From Membranipora membranacea (lineage: Eukaryota > Bryozoa > Gymnolaemata > Cheilostomatida > Membraniporidae): 64,000 nucleotides of DNA. The DNA lies in NCBI GenBank assembly GCA_914767715.1, contig OU612068.1, forward strand, positions 32,428,001-32,492,000, in the 5' to 3' direction. The notes beneath the pieces were generated by a model. It did no database searches. It saw only the letters and a list, made by a program, of their open reading frames with translations, and was not told the origin of the DNA. The stretch's first letter is position 1. Each line of letters starts with the position of its first letter. Below are positions 1 to 11,413 of this stretch, one piece after another. Position numbers and translations under genes: made by a program.

Positions 1-278
1 GAAACTGCTACACAAACTTGCACATACACACACACTACCCTACTGACCGACTTAATTAGGAAATTTAATTTCACTTCTTGGCTAACGGTTGATTGATCAA
101 AATACATTCCGTCTATTATTGGATTTCTGTGATCTTTTTTTTGCAGTCACAACAAAATTCTACCCATACCAAAATTCACTTATAATTGTTGAGGCAAATT
201 TAAATTCTATGTATATTTTCCACCTGTAGTTATATGAAGAAAATTACGACAAGCATTTGTTTTTTTTTTATAACTTAC

Positions 279-3200
279 CCTGATTTTAGCTTATGATATC
301 CTTTCAGATGCCCAACAGCCAGATTATGTGATGCATGAGGGTGTCCTTGTTCTGCAGCTAACCTACAAACAATGTATATGAATGTGAGGGAATGAACATA
401 AACGAATCCAACTTAAATAATTCTTCCATAATAATGAATCTCTCCTTCCACAAAAAGAATACAGTATTACAAACGTTACCAAAAGAGCTACTACTGCTAC
501 TATTTACCTAACAACATCAAATCTGCTGATTTTCACAGCTGCACATATAAATAATCAAATCAAGTTACGATTACTTTTCCAGAGTATACTCATTTAAATG
601 TCCAGTCATTGTAAATATGAGAGCCTATACAGGATAGCAGAAGAATTTTCGTCTTTGATCTCACAATTATTGAAACAAGGGGTCTGACCATAGACTTAAT
701 ATATTAAGTCTATGGGTCTGACTCTAGATATCAAACTCTTTTTTTTTATAGATATTTTCTTCACATCATTTTTAAAAAAGAGGAATGAGTTTTAGCTATA
801 TCAAGATGAACATTCTATTTTTCAGGGCTGTTGTCTTGTGCGGTCTTTCCAACAAATACAGTCTCTCCTCAGGAAAAAGCAAAAAAGGTATATGAGTATA
901 GCTCACTTGAAATACTCCATAGCAGTCTTTGTATCTCTTGGGACTCCTTTACCTATAAATATTCCAAATGGTGATGTATGAAGCAAGCAGAAGGATGTGT
1001 AACAATAAGAGATATACATGTAGGTAGGGTAGGTGATTCAGTTGTGGTATTACCAAACCCTGATAGAAAACCACAGACATTACAAAACGTGAATATACTC
1101 ATTGCTTCATTCTTTTGCAACAAAATTATGAATTATGGTAGCAACCTGTACTAATATTCAACAAATTAAAGGTAATCTTTGTGTAGGATAAAAATCTGGA
1201 GCAAACTTTGATGCCATGTATGAAAATATTCAAGTTATCACCTCTTGTATGTAGTTAAAATAAGGTGAAGACGACTCAATTGAAGAGCATACGTTCCTGA
1301 GGGCAACCTACATCAGAATTAAGCTGCTTTTTAGAGGGTAAGTTACTTATCAAAAGGAAAACACAGATACAGCAATGGTTGTTGATTAGCTAGCATAGTT
1401 GGTGATCTTACCACTCATATAATGCTGGCCGACTCTGTGCTGGGCTACAGGGTATCCAAGATGTGCATAGCCATGGGCGGCATGAAAGTGCAGCGAATCA
1501 AAATGATAGTATGAATAATAAAAGAGGCAGAACACACTAACTATCACTGCAATCTGGAAAATATGACAACAACAAAAGCGGATTAAACCCCACAATCACA
1601 AAGAACAAAGTCGATCAATACAACAGAGTGCAAAGTGAGTAAAGATGTTGTAATACACATTACTACCCGATAATCTAGTAACATTAGGGAAATATGCAGT
1701 TCCTTCCTGCAACCAATTTTTTCTGCAATTCCTAATTAATTCATAGATTGTAGATAGTCAGTGAAACTGTTTCATGAAGTGACAACACCAAGATCAAAAT
1801 TCATTAAGTAACTGATAGTACAATACCAAGAAGCAGAAAATGATAAAATATTTATGAGGAATCATCATGTAGCTTCATTATCTTACCATTCAAGTATCGC
1901 TGACCAAGATAATGCTGGGCGTTGGGTGATCCTGCTACGTTAGCAACAAGCCTCAGCGAGTGAAAGTGAAGGTGTTCCATGTAATAGTATGCATACCAAA
2001 TAAATCCGATCACACACAATACAAACAACCCCTGAAATATCAATCATGTATTTCGAGCAGTGTTATACATACATATATACATGCATGTGATATACAGAAA
2101 AATTACAAAAACGGGGTTGTAGAATGTTACAATCGTGAGTGTGAAAAAATAAGTTTGTCAGACTCTGTTGAAGCAAGGAGTTACTCCTTGGTTGAACCGC
2201 GCCATGTATGACAATAAGCTGATGGTAAATTTTCATCACTCAAGCCCTTAAAGTTCAAAATCATACTGAGTTGGTGTAGAATTTACACAGAAGCTGACAA
2301 TAGATCACATCACATCAAAAACTGAACAATGTCTGTGATGTAGGGTCGTACGATACCCCCTACCCTACCCTCGAAAACCCCTACACCTACCATACGCATC
2401 GAAACCCCCTACACTTACACCATGAAGATGAAGATGAAGAAAAAATTCAGAAAAGGTTTTGATACTTATTTGAAAAGATGGGGGCAATTCAATATTGTCT
2501 CGGCTGTTTATATCTTAGAAAACCGATGACAGTGTTGTAATCCTATGGTTTTGGACAATATAAGACCTTAAAACAAGCTTGAAAGCACAAAATAAGATCA
2601 AAACTTACTCTGTGGATTCAATTTCGACTGCCATGACTGACTCACAGTTTATAAATTGCAATTCAGCAGTAAATTAATCTCAATTAAACACAGACTTGAA
2701 ATAAAAATAATTTATTTAAGATTAACTCTTGACCTTTTCAAGGTATTGATTTTGATTATTGTTAAGTAGTAAGTAAGTACCACAAACAGACACACTGTTG
2801 TGACTATTAACTACTACATATAGATGCTATCTTACTTACTAATTGGTGCCAGTGTCTGTCTCATTCTCTCACTGTTGTTTCATCAGATGCCCTCTCTAAG
2901 CAAAGAAATAAGTTTATTTCTTTGGTTAGGAGTTGCACCTCCATGGTGTAAGTGTAGGGGGTTTCGATGCGTAGGGTAGGTGTAGGGGTTTTCGAGGGTA
3001 GGGTAGGGGAAGGGGGTATCGTACGACCATGTGTTGTAAGTCTTTTGACAGGTTGCATGCCAGGAGCATGAGAGGGGAGAGCAACTCCCAGGTGCCAATG
3101 ACTTTTATAAATGCAGTCACCAGGGAGTTTGGGATATAAACTCCCTGCAGTAACCCTCCATGCAGTCACAGGTTTAGTCTATAACCATGGGGCCCTGTGA

Positions 3201-3649
3201 CTTACATTTGTTTACTTTGTCAATGTCCAGTAGAGTAGCAACCACCCCAAAAAAACACCAAACGTTGGTGTTTTTGCTGTGGTTGATACTGGACAGTGGA
3301 CATTGGCAAAGTAAAGGGATGTAAGTAAGTCCCAGGGGGCCCGGCATGCCCCATCCATGTCTATCTAATTACTAATAGTATCTTTCTATTCTATAATCAT
3401 CAAGGGTGACGCTAGCCTTGTTGTTGTTAAGACAGGCTAGGATACTTACTTGCCAACTTTACTCACCTCTATTATAGTCATCAACCACCCTTGTGGTTTC
3501 TTCTTTCGTGCCAAGAAAACCTTGCCACCATAAGGTATACTTGGATCCCATTCATCACTTGGTCCAGGCTGCCATCTATCACCATCATGCAGTTTTCTGT
3601 ACCTGGGTAGAGGCCCAGAAATCAGAGATCCTGATCTACCGGAAGTCAT
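279..3649 (-). CDS. Sel1-repeat single-pass membrane protein (3' part outside window)
   Basis: Exons on the minus strand: 3649-3467 (ATG, 61 codons, donor phase 0), then either 2031-1887 or 1553-1412 (alternative copies, both phase 0 to 1), then 357-279 (phase 1 to 2, donor GTAAGT); later exons lie off the left edge. The protein starts MTSGRSG, has a hydrophilic segment rich in Trp and Pro, then a hydrophobic stretch (for example FVLCVIGFIWYAYYY) and a Sel1-like repeat whose halves are split over exons: AQHYLGQRYLNG joined to AAEQGHPHASHNLAVGHLKG. Sel1 repeats are alpha-helical protein-binding repeats; their presence next to a membrane anchor suggests an adaptor at a membrane. I do not recognise a named orthologue. 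An upstream ATG at 3703 would add a hydrophobic MRNHFLVFSLLILIS leader, but the ATG at 3649 seems more natural. It shares a short head-to-head intergenic region with VAP. Confidence 0.7.
688..715. repeat. 28-bp perfect palindrome with 8-bp flanking direct repeats
   Basis: CCATAGACTTAATA is followed directly by its exact reverse complement. The core 689-714 is bracketed by GGTCTGAC at 681-688 and 715-722. It lies in the intron between alternative exon A and the 279-357 exon of the Sel1 gene. It looks like a minimal transposon relic with an 8-bp target duplication. Confidence 0.75.
1412..1553 (-). CDS. Alternative exon A of the Sel1-repeat protein
   Basis: A 142-nt exon, phase 0 to 1, with acceptor ATTTTCCAG and donor G|GTAAGA. 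It encodes a hydrophobic segment (IAVIVSVFCLFYYSYY) followed by LHFH and the first half of a Sel1 repeat (AQHRVGQHYMSG). It is a diverged duplicate of exon B at 1887-2031: both share V..V hydrophobics, YY.YY, LHFH, AQH.xGQ.Y and the terminal Gly codon split by the intron. Confidence 0.7.
1887..2031 (-). CDS. Alternative exon B of the Sel1-repeat protein
   Basis: A 145-nt exon, phase 0 to 1, with acceptor GATATTTCAG and donor G|GTAAGA. It encodes a membrane segment (GLFVLCVIGFIWYAYYY), then LHFH and AQHYLGQRYLNG. Same position, phases and motif order as exon A at 1412-1553. Including both copies in one mRNA would shift the frame, so they should be used one at a time. Confidence 0.7.
2344..3028. 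mobile_element. Non-autonomous terminal-inverted-repeat element (about 685 bp)
   Basis: The first about 80 bp (2344-2424) and last about 89 bp (2940-3028) are near-identical inverted copies ending in GGTCGTACGATACC and GGTATCGTACGACC; the right arm has a small insertion. The arms are rich in CCCTACCCTACC-type runs. No transposase reading frame is seen inside, so this is a MITE-like element. It sits between the first and second coding exons of the Sel1 gene. I could not define a clear target-site duplication. Confidence 0.7.
3118..3148. repeat. Short palindromic motif (CAGGGAGTTT type)
   Basis: CAGGGAGTTTGGGATATAAACTCCCTG folds as an imperfect hairpin. A longer, better paired version of the same motif is at 59863-59902, suggesting a dispersed repeat family. 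Confidence 0.5.
3189..3342. repeat. Foldback (inverted-repeat) element, about 155 bp
   Basis: The left half (GGGGCCCTGTGACTTAC, then TTTACTTTG.CAATGTCCA and CAACCAC) is mirrored by the right half. The centre is AAAACACCAA-ACG-TTGGTGTTTT. The whole segment can form one long hairpin with a few small bulges. No coding capacity. It lies in the first intron of the Sel1 gene, directly beside the element ending at 3028. Confidence 0.65.
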
Positions 3650-3954
3650 CTTGTTATGGGAAATCAATATTAAAAGTGAAAACACTAAAAAATGATTTCT
3701 CACAAAATTTTCTCATTTTCTATATTTCACCCAAAATAAAAATAGAATACTAATATTTCTTAATTTTACATATTCTTTTTGTAATGAAAAAACTTCTAAT
3801 TCTTGGAACTTTCTACAGCTGTTTTGAATTCAATTTCTACTATGATCAACCCTATTGTTTCGCCATATTGTTGGACCGGGTGAGACAACAACTACTGACT
3901 TGAATCTTTTTGAGAAATTACTGAGCAGTTTCTCCCTGCTTGAAGTGTGGTACA
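3650..3954. promoter_or_regulatory. Shared head-to-head promoter region, Sel1 gene and VAP
   Basis: Only 305 bp separate the two start codons, which point away from each other. The stretch is AT-rich with no obvious TATA element placed for either gene. Divergent genes this close usually share regulatory DNA; that is inference from spacing only. Confidence 0.45.
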
Positions 3955-6900
3955 ATGGGGACACCACAGCAAGTGTTACAGATCGATCCTGCAGAAGTGA
4001 TCAGATTCAATGGTATGGTTGTCATTATTATCCAGAACTGAGTTTTTGTGATAGAGACCACATTATTAGTTAGTAAGTAAGTAGGTGGACTACTAGTATA
4101 TGTAGTACTTTACTAGCTAGGAGTGTGTATTGCTCCTACTCCTAGCTAGTCCTACTACAGCATTTCATTTGATTAATGCATTGATACTTACTCTACTGAT
4201 CTGATGATGCTTACACTACCAGTACTGTTACTTTGCTGGGCTGAGTTAGTAGTCTAGTATTCAACATCTCAAACTGTCAAGAGAGGAGGCCCACCCTGCA
4301 CTCTGCACATCCTACGATGGAATAATAAACCAGCCCCATACTACAGTCTCGAAAGATCACAAACATGAAACGAGCCACGCTCTATCGCTGCCACAGGGAA
4401 CTGTTTTCATAACCTTTTTTTTCTTCCCGGACAATACGGGATATGAAAATCTAAGGAAAATCAGAGGACAATACTACTGATGCCCTACTGGATGAACCCA
4501 AATGCCCTACCCATGGGATGGTATTCTGGAACAATGTCCAAACCTTATGTAGTTATGTCCAAAAACTGAGGCACGCCCCTTACGCCCCCTAGGCGGTCTA
4601 GCGTGATGTCGTCTTTGATAAAAAAAAAAAACTTTTTGAAAGTAATAATAATGCTTTGTTGTTTGCTTATGTATTATAATTGAACTTATGTAGTACTAGT
4701 AAACACCTTGTAGATTTGACTGGTGGTCTGTTGTCTCACTAATGAAATCCCTCTTCCCTGAGGGAGTTTATTGGTCTCACTTAGAGTCAGTACAGAGTAA
4801 AGTCTCGTGTGTCGGCATGTTCATTTCATTGTACTTGGCTGGATGGATTTGATATGATTATTATGACAAATGCCAATGGTTGGTAGCTGAAGATAATGAT
4901 AGACATATTAATTATGCTATAGTAACAAGCGCGCTGAGTCAATTTAAAGATTCGTTCCCATTCTCCCTACTCTCACACAGCAATACAGAGACAAGTTTTG
5001 GATTTAATTGGCCTAGACATAATTGTACCATATAGGCATTATATATGAGTCTACTGCAGTACTTAGCTTTGTTGGATCAAGTATTAGTATAATCGGCTTA
5101 CTCCTTGGTTTGATGGGGTGGAATGGATGGTAAAATAAAGTACAGTACTTACTTTCCCAAATGCTTTGCATGCCTGTACAAGCTTAGAAAACGTCCTTCC
5201 TTGTCTCCATTCAATGCCACTAAAAAATAAGCTCACTAACATTTGCAATTACCTGTGAAATCTGGTTTCAAACTTCACGTACTTAGATTCATGAATAACA
5301 TTATAAATGTGAAAAGTACCCATAAAATCATAACACGTAGTGCCTCTCCTCTGATGTTTGGAAGTGTGGTTCTCTCGCGCCCCAAGAACAATACCTCAGT
5401 TGAATTGAGTATTGAACACCCAAGTTTACTACAAGCTTTCTTCTCATAATTTACAACTCATTTTACCTTATCATCAATAGATAGTTGTTATACACAATTT
5501 AGACATTGATTTTAAATTATACTCTTCAAGTAGTTTCTTAACTTCAACTGCCCCATCATTGATGCTATTGCAGGTATCCGTGTGGTTGTGGATAGAACCA
5601 GCTTGGAGGGAATGTGGTAGAAACGAGGTTTGCCATTAAGTCCTGTATTCTAATATTTTGCTTATCGCACACTCCAAATCTCAACCTACCTATGTAATAT
5701 ATATTGTAATAATCAAACTTCTGATTGATTTTTTTGCAGGGTTGTTCACTGAGATTGTAACATCTGAATTGAAGTTAGCCAATCCTACAGATGACCAAGT
5801 GGCCTTCAAAGTTAAGACCACAGCCCCTAGGCGGTATGCTGTACGTCCCAACAGTGGTGTCCTTAATGCAGGAGAATCGGTTGTGGTATCTGGTAAGTAT
5901 TAAAACAGATTCTTCATATCTTAGCAGCTTCCTACACTAGCTGAATATCTGGTTTTGTTGTAAATTTTTTTCAAAAAAACCCAAAGATTTATGCTATGAA
6001 TTAACCCCTTGGTGTAAACAGATTGTGTGGAACATTTTTACAATAATCAATAGCCTGTGGTTTTCATTTGTTGTTCTCCAAGTAGGCCTACTTACCACTT
6101 ACTGTGTCTTTTTGTTTACAGTGATGAGACAACCTTTTGAATTTGACCCAGCGGAACGAGTCAGGCACAAGTTCATGATTCAGTCAGTTAGAATGCAACC
6201 GGGCCAGACTCTCAATACCATTGTAAGTGAACACTACCTTTCATGTCTACCTCTAAAGGTTAATTATATATCCTATTCTCTTGCAAGCAGTTTATAGAAG
6301 TACCTCTGACGTTAGTGATGATGATATATTTGTTTTGTATTCTATAAAGCTTTGTCAGATGCCTAAAGTCTAGTCTTCACATACTTTTAATTGACAGTTA
6401 ATTATTTGTAAGACTACTCCTGCAGGTCTATATATGAATGTATGTTAACACGTTTTACATCGAGCTTGGTGTATTTATTTTTACTATCATTCGTAGTGGA
6501 CAGAGGTTGACTCAACCCAGCTCATGGATACAAGATTGCGGGTCCAGTTCGATGATATCCCACCATCAAATAGGGTAAGTCGCTACTCGCTCTCTCAGTT
6601 ATAAAAATATTATCCTCTGTAGGACTATTATGAGTCCGCAGTATTTAAAACTAAATGGTGGTGGTAGAACTAGGCTGCAGTTTCTATAGCCCATTGCACC
6701 AGATTTGCTGAAATAGATGGTGTCTTGCTTCGGACTCCTTCAGTCAGCCCACAACTTCGGATGTGGGCTCTATGATAACTTACTTTGTGGACGACGATGA
6801 CCATGCTTATACTGGCTAGCTGATGAATGTTTTAGCCTTTGGATAGCCAGACAGATTCTATGGGCAGCGCAGCAACTGATACTTGGCAGACGTCTGCCTC

Positions 6901-8318
6901 GGGCCCTATGACTAGCTCGGCGATTCTGACTGACAGTAGTAACAAGGTGAAAAGTGACCTCTAGAATTGAAGTGCATGAAATCCAATTGTGTGTGCTGTT
7001 AGATCTACCTCTCGCATGCAGTAGTTTGCTAACACCTGATAGTGCGCTTTTGGGTTGTTGACAAGCCATTTCCTTTGAATCACCCTGGCACTTGCTGGTG
7101 GAAGGTTGTTGAGAAACAAGGAGCTCTATTTGGTGTTTGTCTGCTTTGGAAGGTTAGATAGCTAACTTCACAGTCATAGTCTTCTAATATGATTTCTCTC
7201 TTCGTTTTGTTGCTTTGCTTGTCAACCTAGCCTAGAGTTTCCTGCATGGCATAGAATAGAAAATTTTGATCGGTTTGATGTTGCTGAATTGTCATAATAA
7301 TGATTGCTAATAAAATGCTAAATTTGATCAGCTTGGATGACAGTTAGTGTTATGGCTCTTAGTATTATCGTCTTTCCGTGCTTTTCCACCTACTTTAGCT
7401 ACGCTGATAGTGGTACCTAGATTTATCAACCTTGAGCATGTACACTTATGTTACTTATCCTATCTGCCAAAGACAACGTGGTCATCACTTGTTTTCTATC
7501 CATATTATGACCGTGTATAAAAGTGCTCTCGCATACTTTGCCCTGTAACCACGATTGAAAGTTTTTACACAACATAACTCTGTTCGGAAATATTTTCAGA
7601 CATCTAATTAGTGTAACATTGACTAATCAATCTGAATGCCCTGATGCTGTATTTTGATATCATGCAGTATACAATAGAAACTTTAGCACCAATCCATATC
7701 ATAGTTATTCACTTGGGACTGTTATGAACCTAATTGTAACCTGGCTGTATCGATGAGGGATGGATTGAGGTATCTTTAAAAAGGGTATAACTTGTTTCTC
7801 TTTTTTATTAGTCAAGCATCACGGATGAAGAATATCACAAAGTACGGGATGAGAATGACCGGCTCTCTAAGGAGGTTGATGATCTCAAGGTTTGTTGTAA
7901 AATAAAGTAGGATATCCACTGGCTGATCATCTCGTGATCATGTCATAAAATGCATCAAATTAATCATCACCCATTGGCTCTCTTCTTTAAAAGACTAAAT
8001 ATGAGGCAAATTATCATCAACGCAAAGTTACAAAAATGGTCCCAATGGGAAGTTTATATTATCATGTACTTTGCATTTTCAATGCTTCTGAAAACTAAAT
8101 TATTGTGATTTTAGAGCGAGCGACAGAGGTTAAGAAATCTGGCAATGAGCGATAACAGTGGTGCTGCACGAATACAACTACCTAAAGGCTTATCTCTTAT
8201 CTTCCATGAGAAGAAGAATGTGTTTCTTATATTTCTTTTGCTTATTGTCTGTTTCACTGGAGGTTTATTCTTAGCTGACAAAATTCCAACTTCTCCCGCA
8301 TCTCCTGCAGAAAACTAA
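3955..8318 (+). CDS. VAPB: VAMP-associated protein (VAP), ER membrane-contact tether
   Basis: Six coding exons: 3955-4012, 5740-5892, 6122-6222, 6497-6574, 7812-7889, 8115-8318; phases join without gaps to 223 residues (human VAPs are about 245). The first exon begins [20 protein letters not shown]. The MSP (major sperm protein) domain fills about residues 1-125 and keeps the FFAT-binding signature [18 protein letters not shown] short coiled coil follows (about 150-190), then a C-terminal hydrophobic anchor ([17 protein letters not shown]) typical of tail-anchored ER proteins. VAPs recruit FFAT-motif lipid-transfer proteins to ER contact sites. VAPA and VAPB cannot be told apart in a single-copy invertebrate gene, so the symbol stands for the family. 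Intron 1 (4013-5739) is the longest and holds nothing I can name. Confidence 0.95.
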
Positions 8319-9478
8319 AACCCTGCTGTTCACTGGTAGGTCCCATACAATCAGAATAGAAAGGTTTGCAATCATAGTTTCCTGCAACCTATGTGGTATT
8401 AAAATTATGAAGTAACGTTATCATAGCATAGATTTTTTTGGATAATAATTGTAGGAAAGTAAGTTAGTTAGCTGTGTATTTAAATGCCCATTTAGACCTC
8501 GAGTTCATAATCTGTAGTCCAGATAATTCAATACATTATATGAGGACATTTCGTATTTCGTCATCAAGGCCTGCAGGGCTGAGAAAACCTGAATGTCGTC
8601 ACTAGCTTCCAATTTAGTGCATGTATATAGACATCAATCTGTTGTGCCAATTTTACTACACACATATACATACATGTAAATTGCTATCAACACCAATTAG
8701 TACATACTATGCTTATAAGAACTGCACTATTCACTTCCAGTTGTGTGTTCATCCTTCAGGAAGCGTTGCGTTATTAATTTATTACGGATATTCAAGTCAA
8801 TTCAATCCGCAGCACTGTCACTGATAATTCTGTTTTATTTTATTAGTATTATGTCATCTATCTATGTCAGATGAGCGTAGGTCCCCATAGCTCTCTTTCT
8901 CATCGTTATCACCACTCATAATATATCCACAGCATTATCTATCTCAATGTTATTATTTTTGTTTTCTTGTTTTTGTTTTGGAGTCAGTTGGTGGAGGCTG
9001 CTAGGATGTGATGACCAGCTGAATTTTTTTTTCTGTTCCTATTCAGTTTTAACGAGCAGAAATTTATTAATTTTAAGCTTTACAAAAATACAATTACATT
9101 GCGGCTCTCAACACAAAAAATACTTTCTGTTTAGATACATTCACAGACATTGAACTGTAGGTTGCACATCATTATCTTTAAGTTTCATGGCTATATTATA
9201 AGTGCAACATACTCTTTAATGTCCCAGACTAACGTGTATTGACAAGCGCTATTGGGTCACTGGATTCTAGAATCAGTCAATTGATAACGAGTAAATGATG
9301 ACAAATAGTGTGGGAGTTCAAGGCAGAGATAAAAAATATTGTGACAGAGCTTTATTTACATACTGTAAAGTTGTCCTGGCCCAACCTGGTGTGTTAGTTG
9401 GCCTGATCAAGAGTTGGATGATTAAAAGGAGACTGAAATGGTAAAGGTATAAGCAAAATATAAATTGTGTAAATGAGA
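8319..9478. other. Convergent intergenic region VAP / PSMG2
   Basis: This stretch should contain the 3' untranslated regions of both genes. No conserved reading frame, RNA gene or strong repeat was seen. Confidence 0.6.
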
Positions 9479-11413
9479 TCAGTATATGAGTCTGTTGAAT
9501 GTGTTACCAAAATTGAGATTCCACGATTTTGGTATTTTCCATGCTTGCTCCAGTTCCTCCAAAGACGATCTCGGCTGAAACAAAAAAAACCTTGTTGAAA
9601 TCTCACCCCTTGACCAGAACGGAAACGTCACACCTGATTTTGTAGTACCATGAGCTCACTGGAACCAACACCAACTTTTTACTAGCTACCGAACACCAAC
9701 TTAACAAGACACACTGTTGACACTAAGTAAAATGATGACTGCTACAACCAGTGGAGGCTATGAAGCTGGCTAGCCAAACTCACATAATCCGACATGCTTA
9801 CTTTGATGCTTATGACATTCAGGGTGTTGTTAGCAAAGTCAATCATTCGGAGAGCATCCGGTGCATTATCTCCCTCTGAACAGAACATCAGTACTACCAT
9901 TAGTGGAACATCTTTCTCTGAGCTGTAAAACGCAATGGGGCTGAAAATCAAACTCCTTGGTAAATATAGCATAAATTGGGAGTTTTGTGTTTAGATTGAG
10001 AATTGCATTACCATGCCAAATAACAGACAACTCATCTTGAATCTTCTTACTGCTGCTTAGGTATAGCAAATAGGAAGTTTGAAACAACCCATCAAACATT
10101 ATCTCTTGTGAAAGTAAACAGAACTAATTAAGGCTCATAATATATAATCAGATCAATCGAATAAATGTCATAATTATAGTCACAAGCTATTTACCAATCT
10201 GTGTAAAGTGTCTTGGTAATGCCACTGCCAGGTAGATTTTTACTCATCCTACCAAACTCATCTGATGTGTCTTCTAGTTCAGTCCAAGAGTTGTCTGTTT
10301 TACAATTTTCCTTAGCTTTTGATGTAGCCAAGTATCGAAACTGCGATCTGTGAAAGATATAAGATCAAAGATATGCATGGATCCCTGGAAATGGTTTGCT
10401 ATGATATTCTGTATTTATACTTGATATGTCGATACCTAGTATGCTGAGATATATTGAAATGTGGAGGCCTTTTCTACAGACGAAATCATGAACAAGCCAA
10501 GTAATGTAAGCTCATGTTTACCCTGCGAGCTGCTGATCTGTTCGTATATGTGAATAAGTGGAGCTCAGCAGAACTACTTTATTGAATTTCATCTCTTTTA
10601 TCCACTTGATGAGCTTTTCTCTGTACATTTTCCGCTTTCCCTTTACAAATGTAGCTCTCTGCTGAATTATCACTAGGTTTTCGGCTTTGGCATGATAGAC
10701 TATAAAAAGTGAATTAACTCTGTTTTACCAATTACTCACTGGTGTTGACTTCTTTAGAGGCTTTAAATAGTGTTAATGCATACCATGGAGCAAAAATAAC
10801 TTCATCACCAGTGTTGACCTTCTTGGTCGAGGGTAATAGGTTATATCTAGTTTTCATCTTGCTTCAGTGTCGTCTTCTTGGTTCAAATCTTGATTAAAAA
10901 GTATTTACTTTATTGGCTCTCGAGCTCAGGATACAGCATTGCTAACTGAATTCAAAACTTCACAAAGAAGCTCTTGTGCTCACATACAACACCACGAAAA
11001 GACCACTAGAACCAGGAAAAATGTCTAAGACATACTAACCATCACAGCTAGAGCTAAGTTTACAAGAGTTATTGGTATCTCCGTTTGTATATGGATCATT
11101 TCCAATCATCGGCAGTAAGCTCTCATCATATATGACCCCCAAATTCTCTGCCAATGTTGTGCTTATAAGAATGTCCGTAGCTAGCTGCCCAACATTTCCT
11201 ACTGATATGGCAGGCTGAAGGGAAGAGAGGAGAAACAGTTCAAGGGAGAAGTTTGTAAGTTCCGTTCTATGTATATTAATACCATTTTTATATGCTAGAT
11301 TAATCGTAAAGGTCACTTTACAATATATGTATGGGACTTACCATGACGAGACTGCATTGACTCATATCAAGCTTTGAGAATGAGTCCGGATGTGTTGCGT
11401 TAAAAAACTCCAT
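9479..11413 (-). CDS. PSMG2: Proteasome assembly chaperone 2
   Basis: Six minus-strand exons: 11413-11342, 11214-11040, 10699-10522, 10347-10195, 9922-9802, 9574-9479; total 264 residues, equal to the human length. Diagnostic blocks include ISVGNVGQLATDILIST, LLPMIGNDPY, KVVLLSSTYSH, LPGSGITKTLY, CSEGDNAPDA and, near the end, AWKIPKSWNLNFG. PSMG2 pairs with PSMG1 to scaffold the alpha ring of the 20S proteasome in the cytosol or nucleus. The start is the only upstream ATG in frame with the conserved second exon. It is head-to-head with DHX16 (1.6 kb between starts). Confidence 0.95.

Noticed and set aside
3855-4073. 72-codon plus-strand reading frame over VAP exon 1
   Set aside because: The true frame is another one, starting at 3955 with [12 protein letters not shown] and spliced at 4012.
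4584-5835. CCCCTAGGCGGT present in VAP intron 1 (near 4585) and in VAP exon 2 (near 5824)
   Set aside because: Twelve shared bases with unlike flanks; the exon copy is explained by coding (APRR).
6770-7069. 99-codon minus-strand frame in a VAP intron
   Set aside because: No family similarity, no splice partners, and it lies wholly inside a VAP intron.
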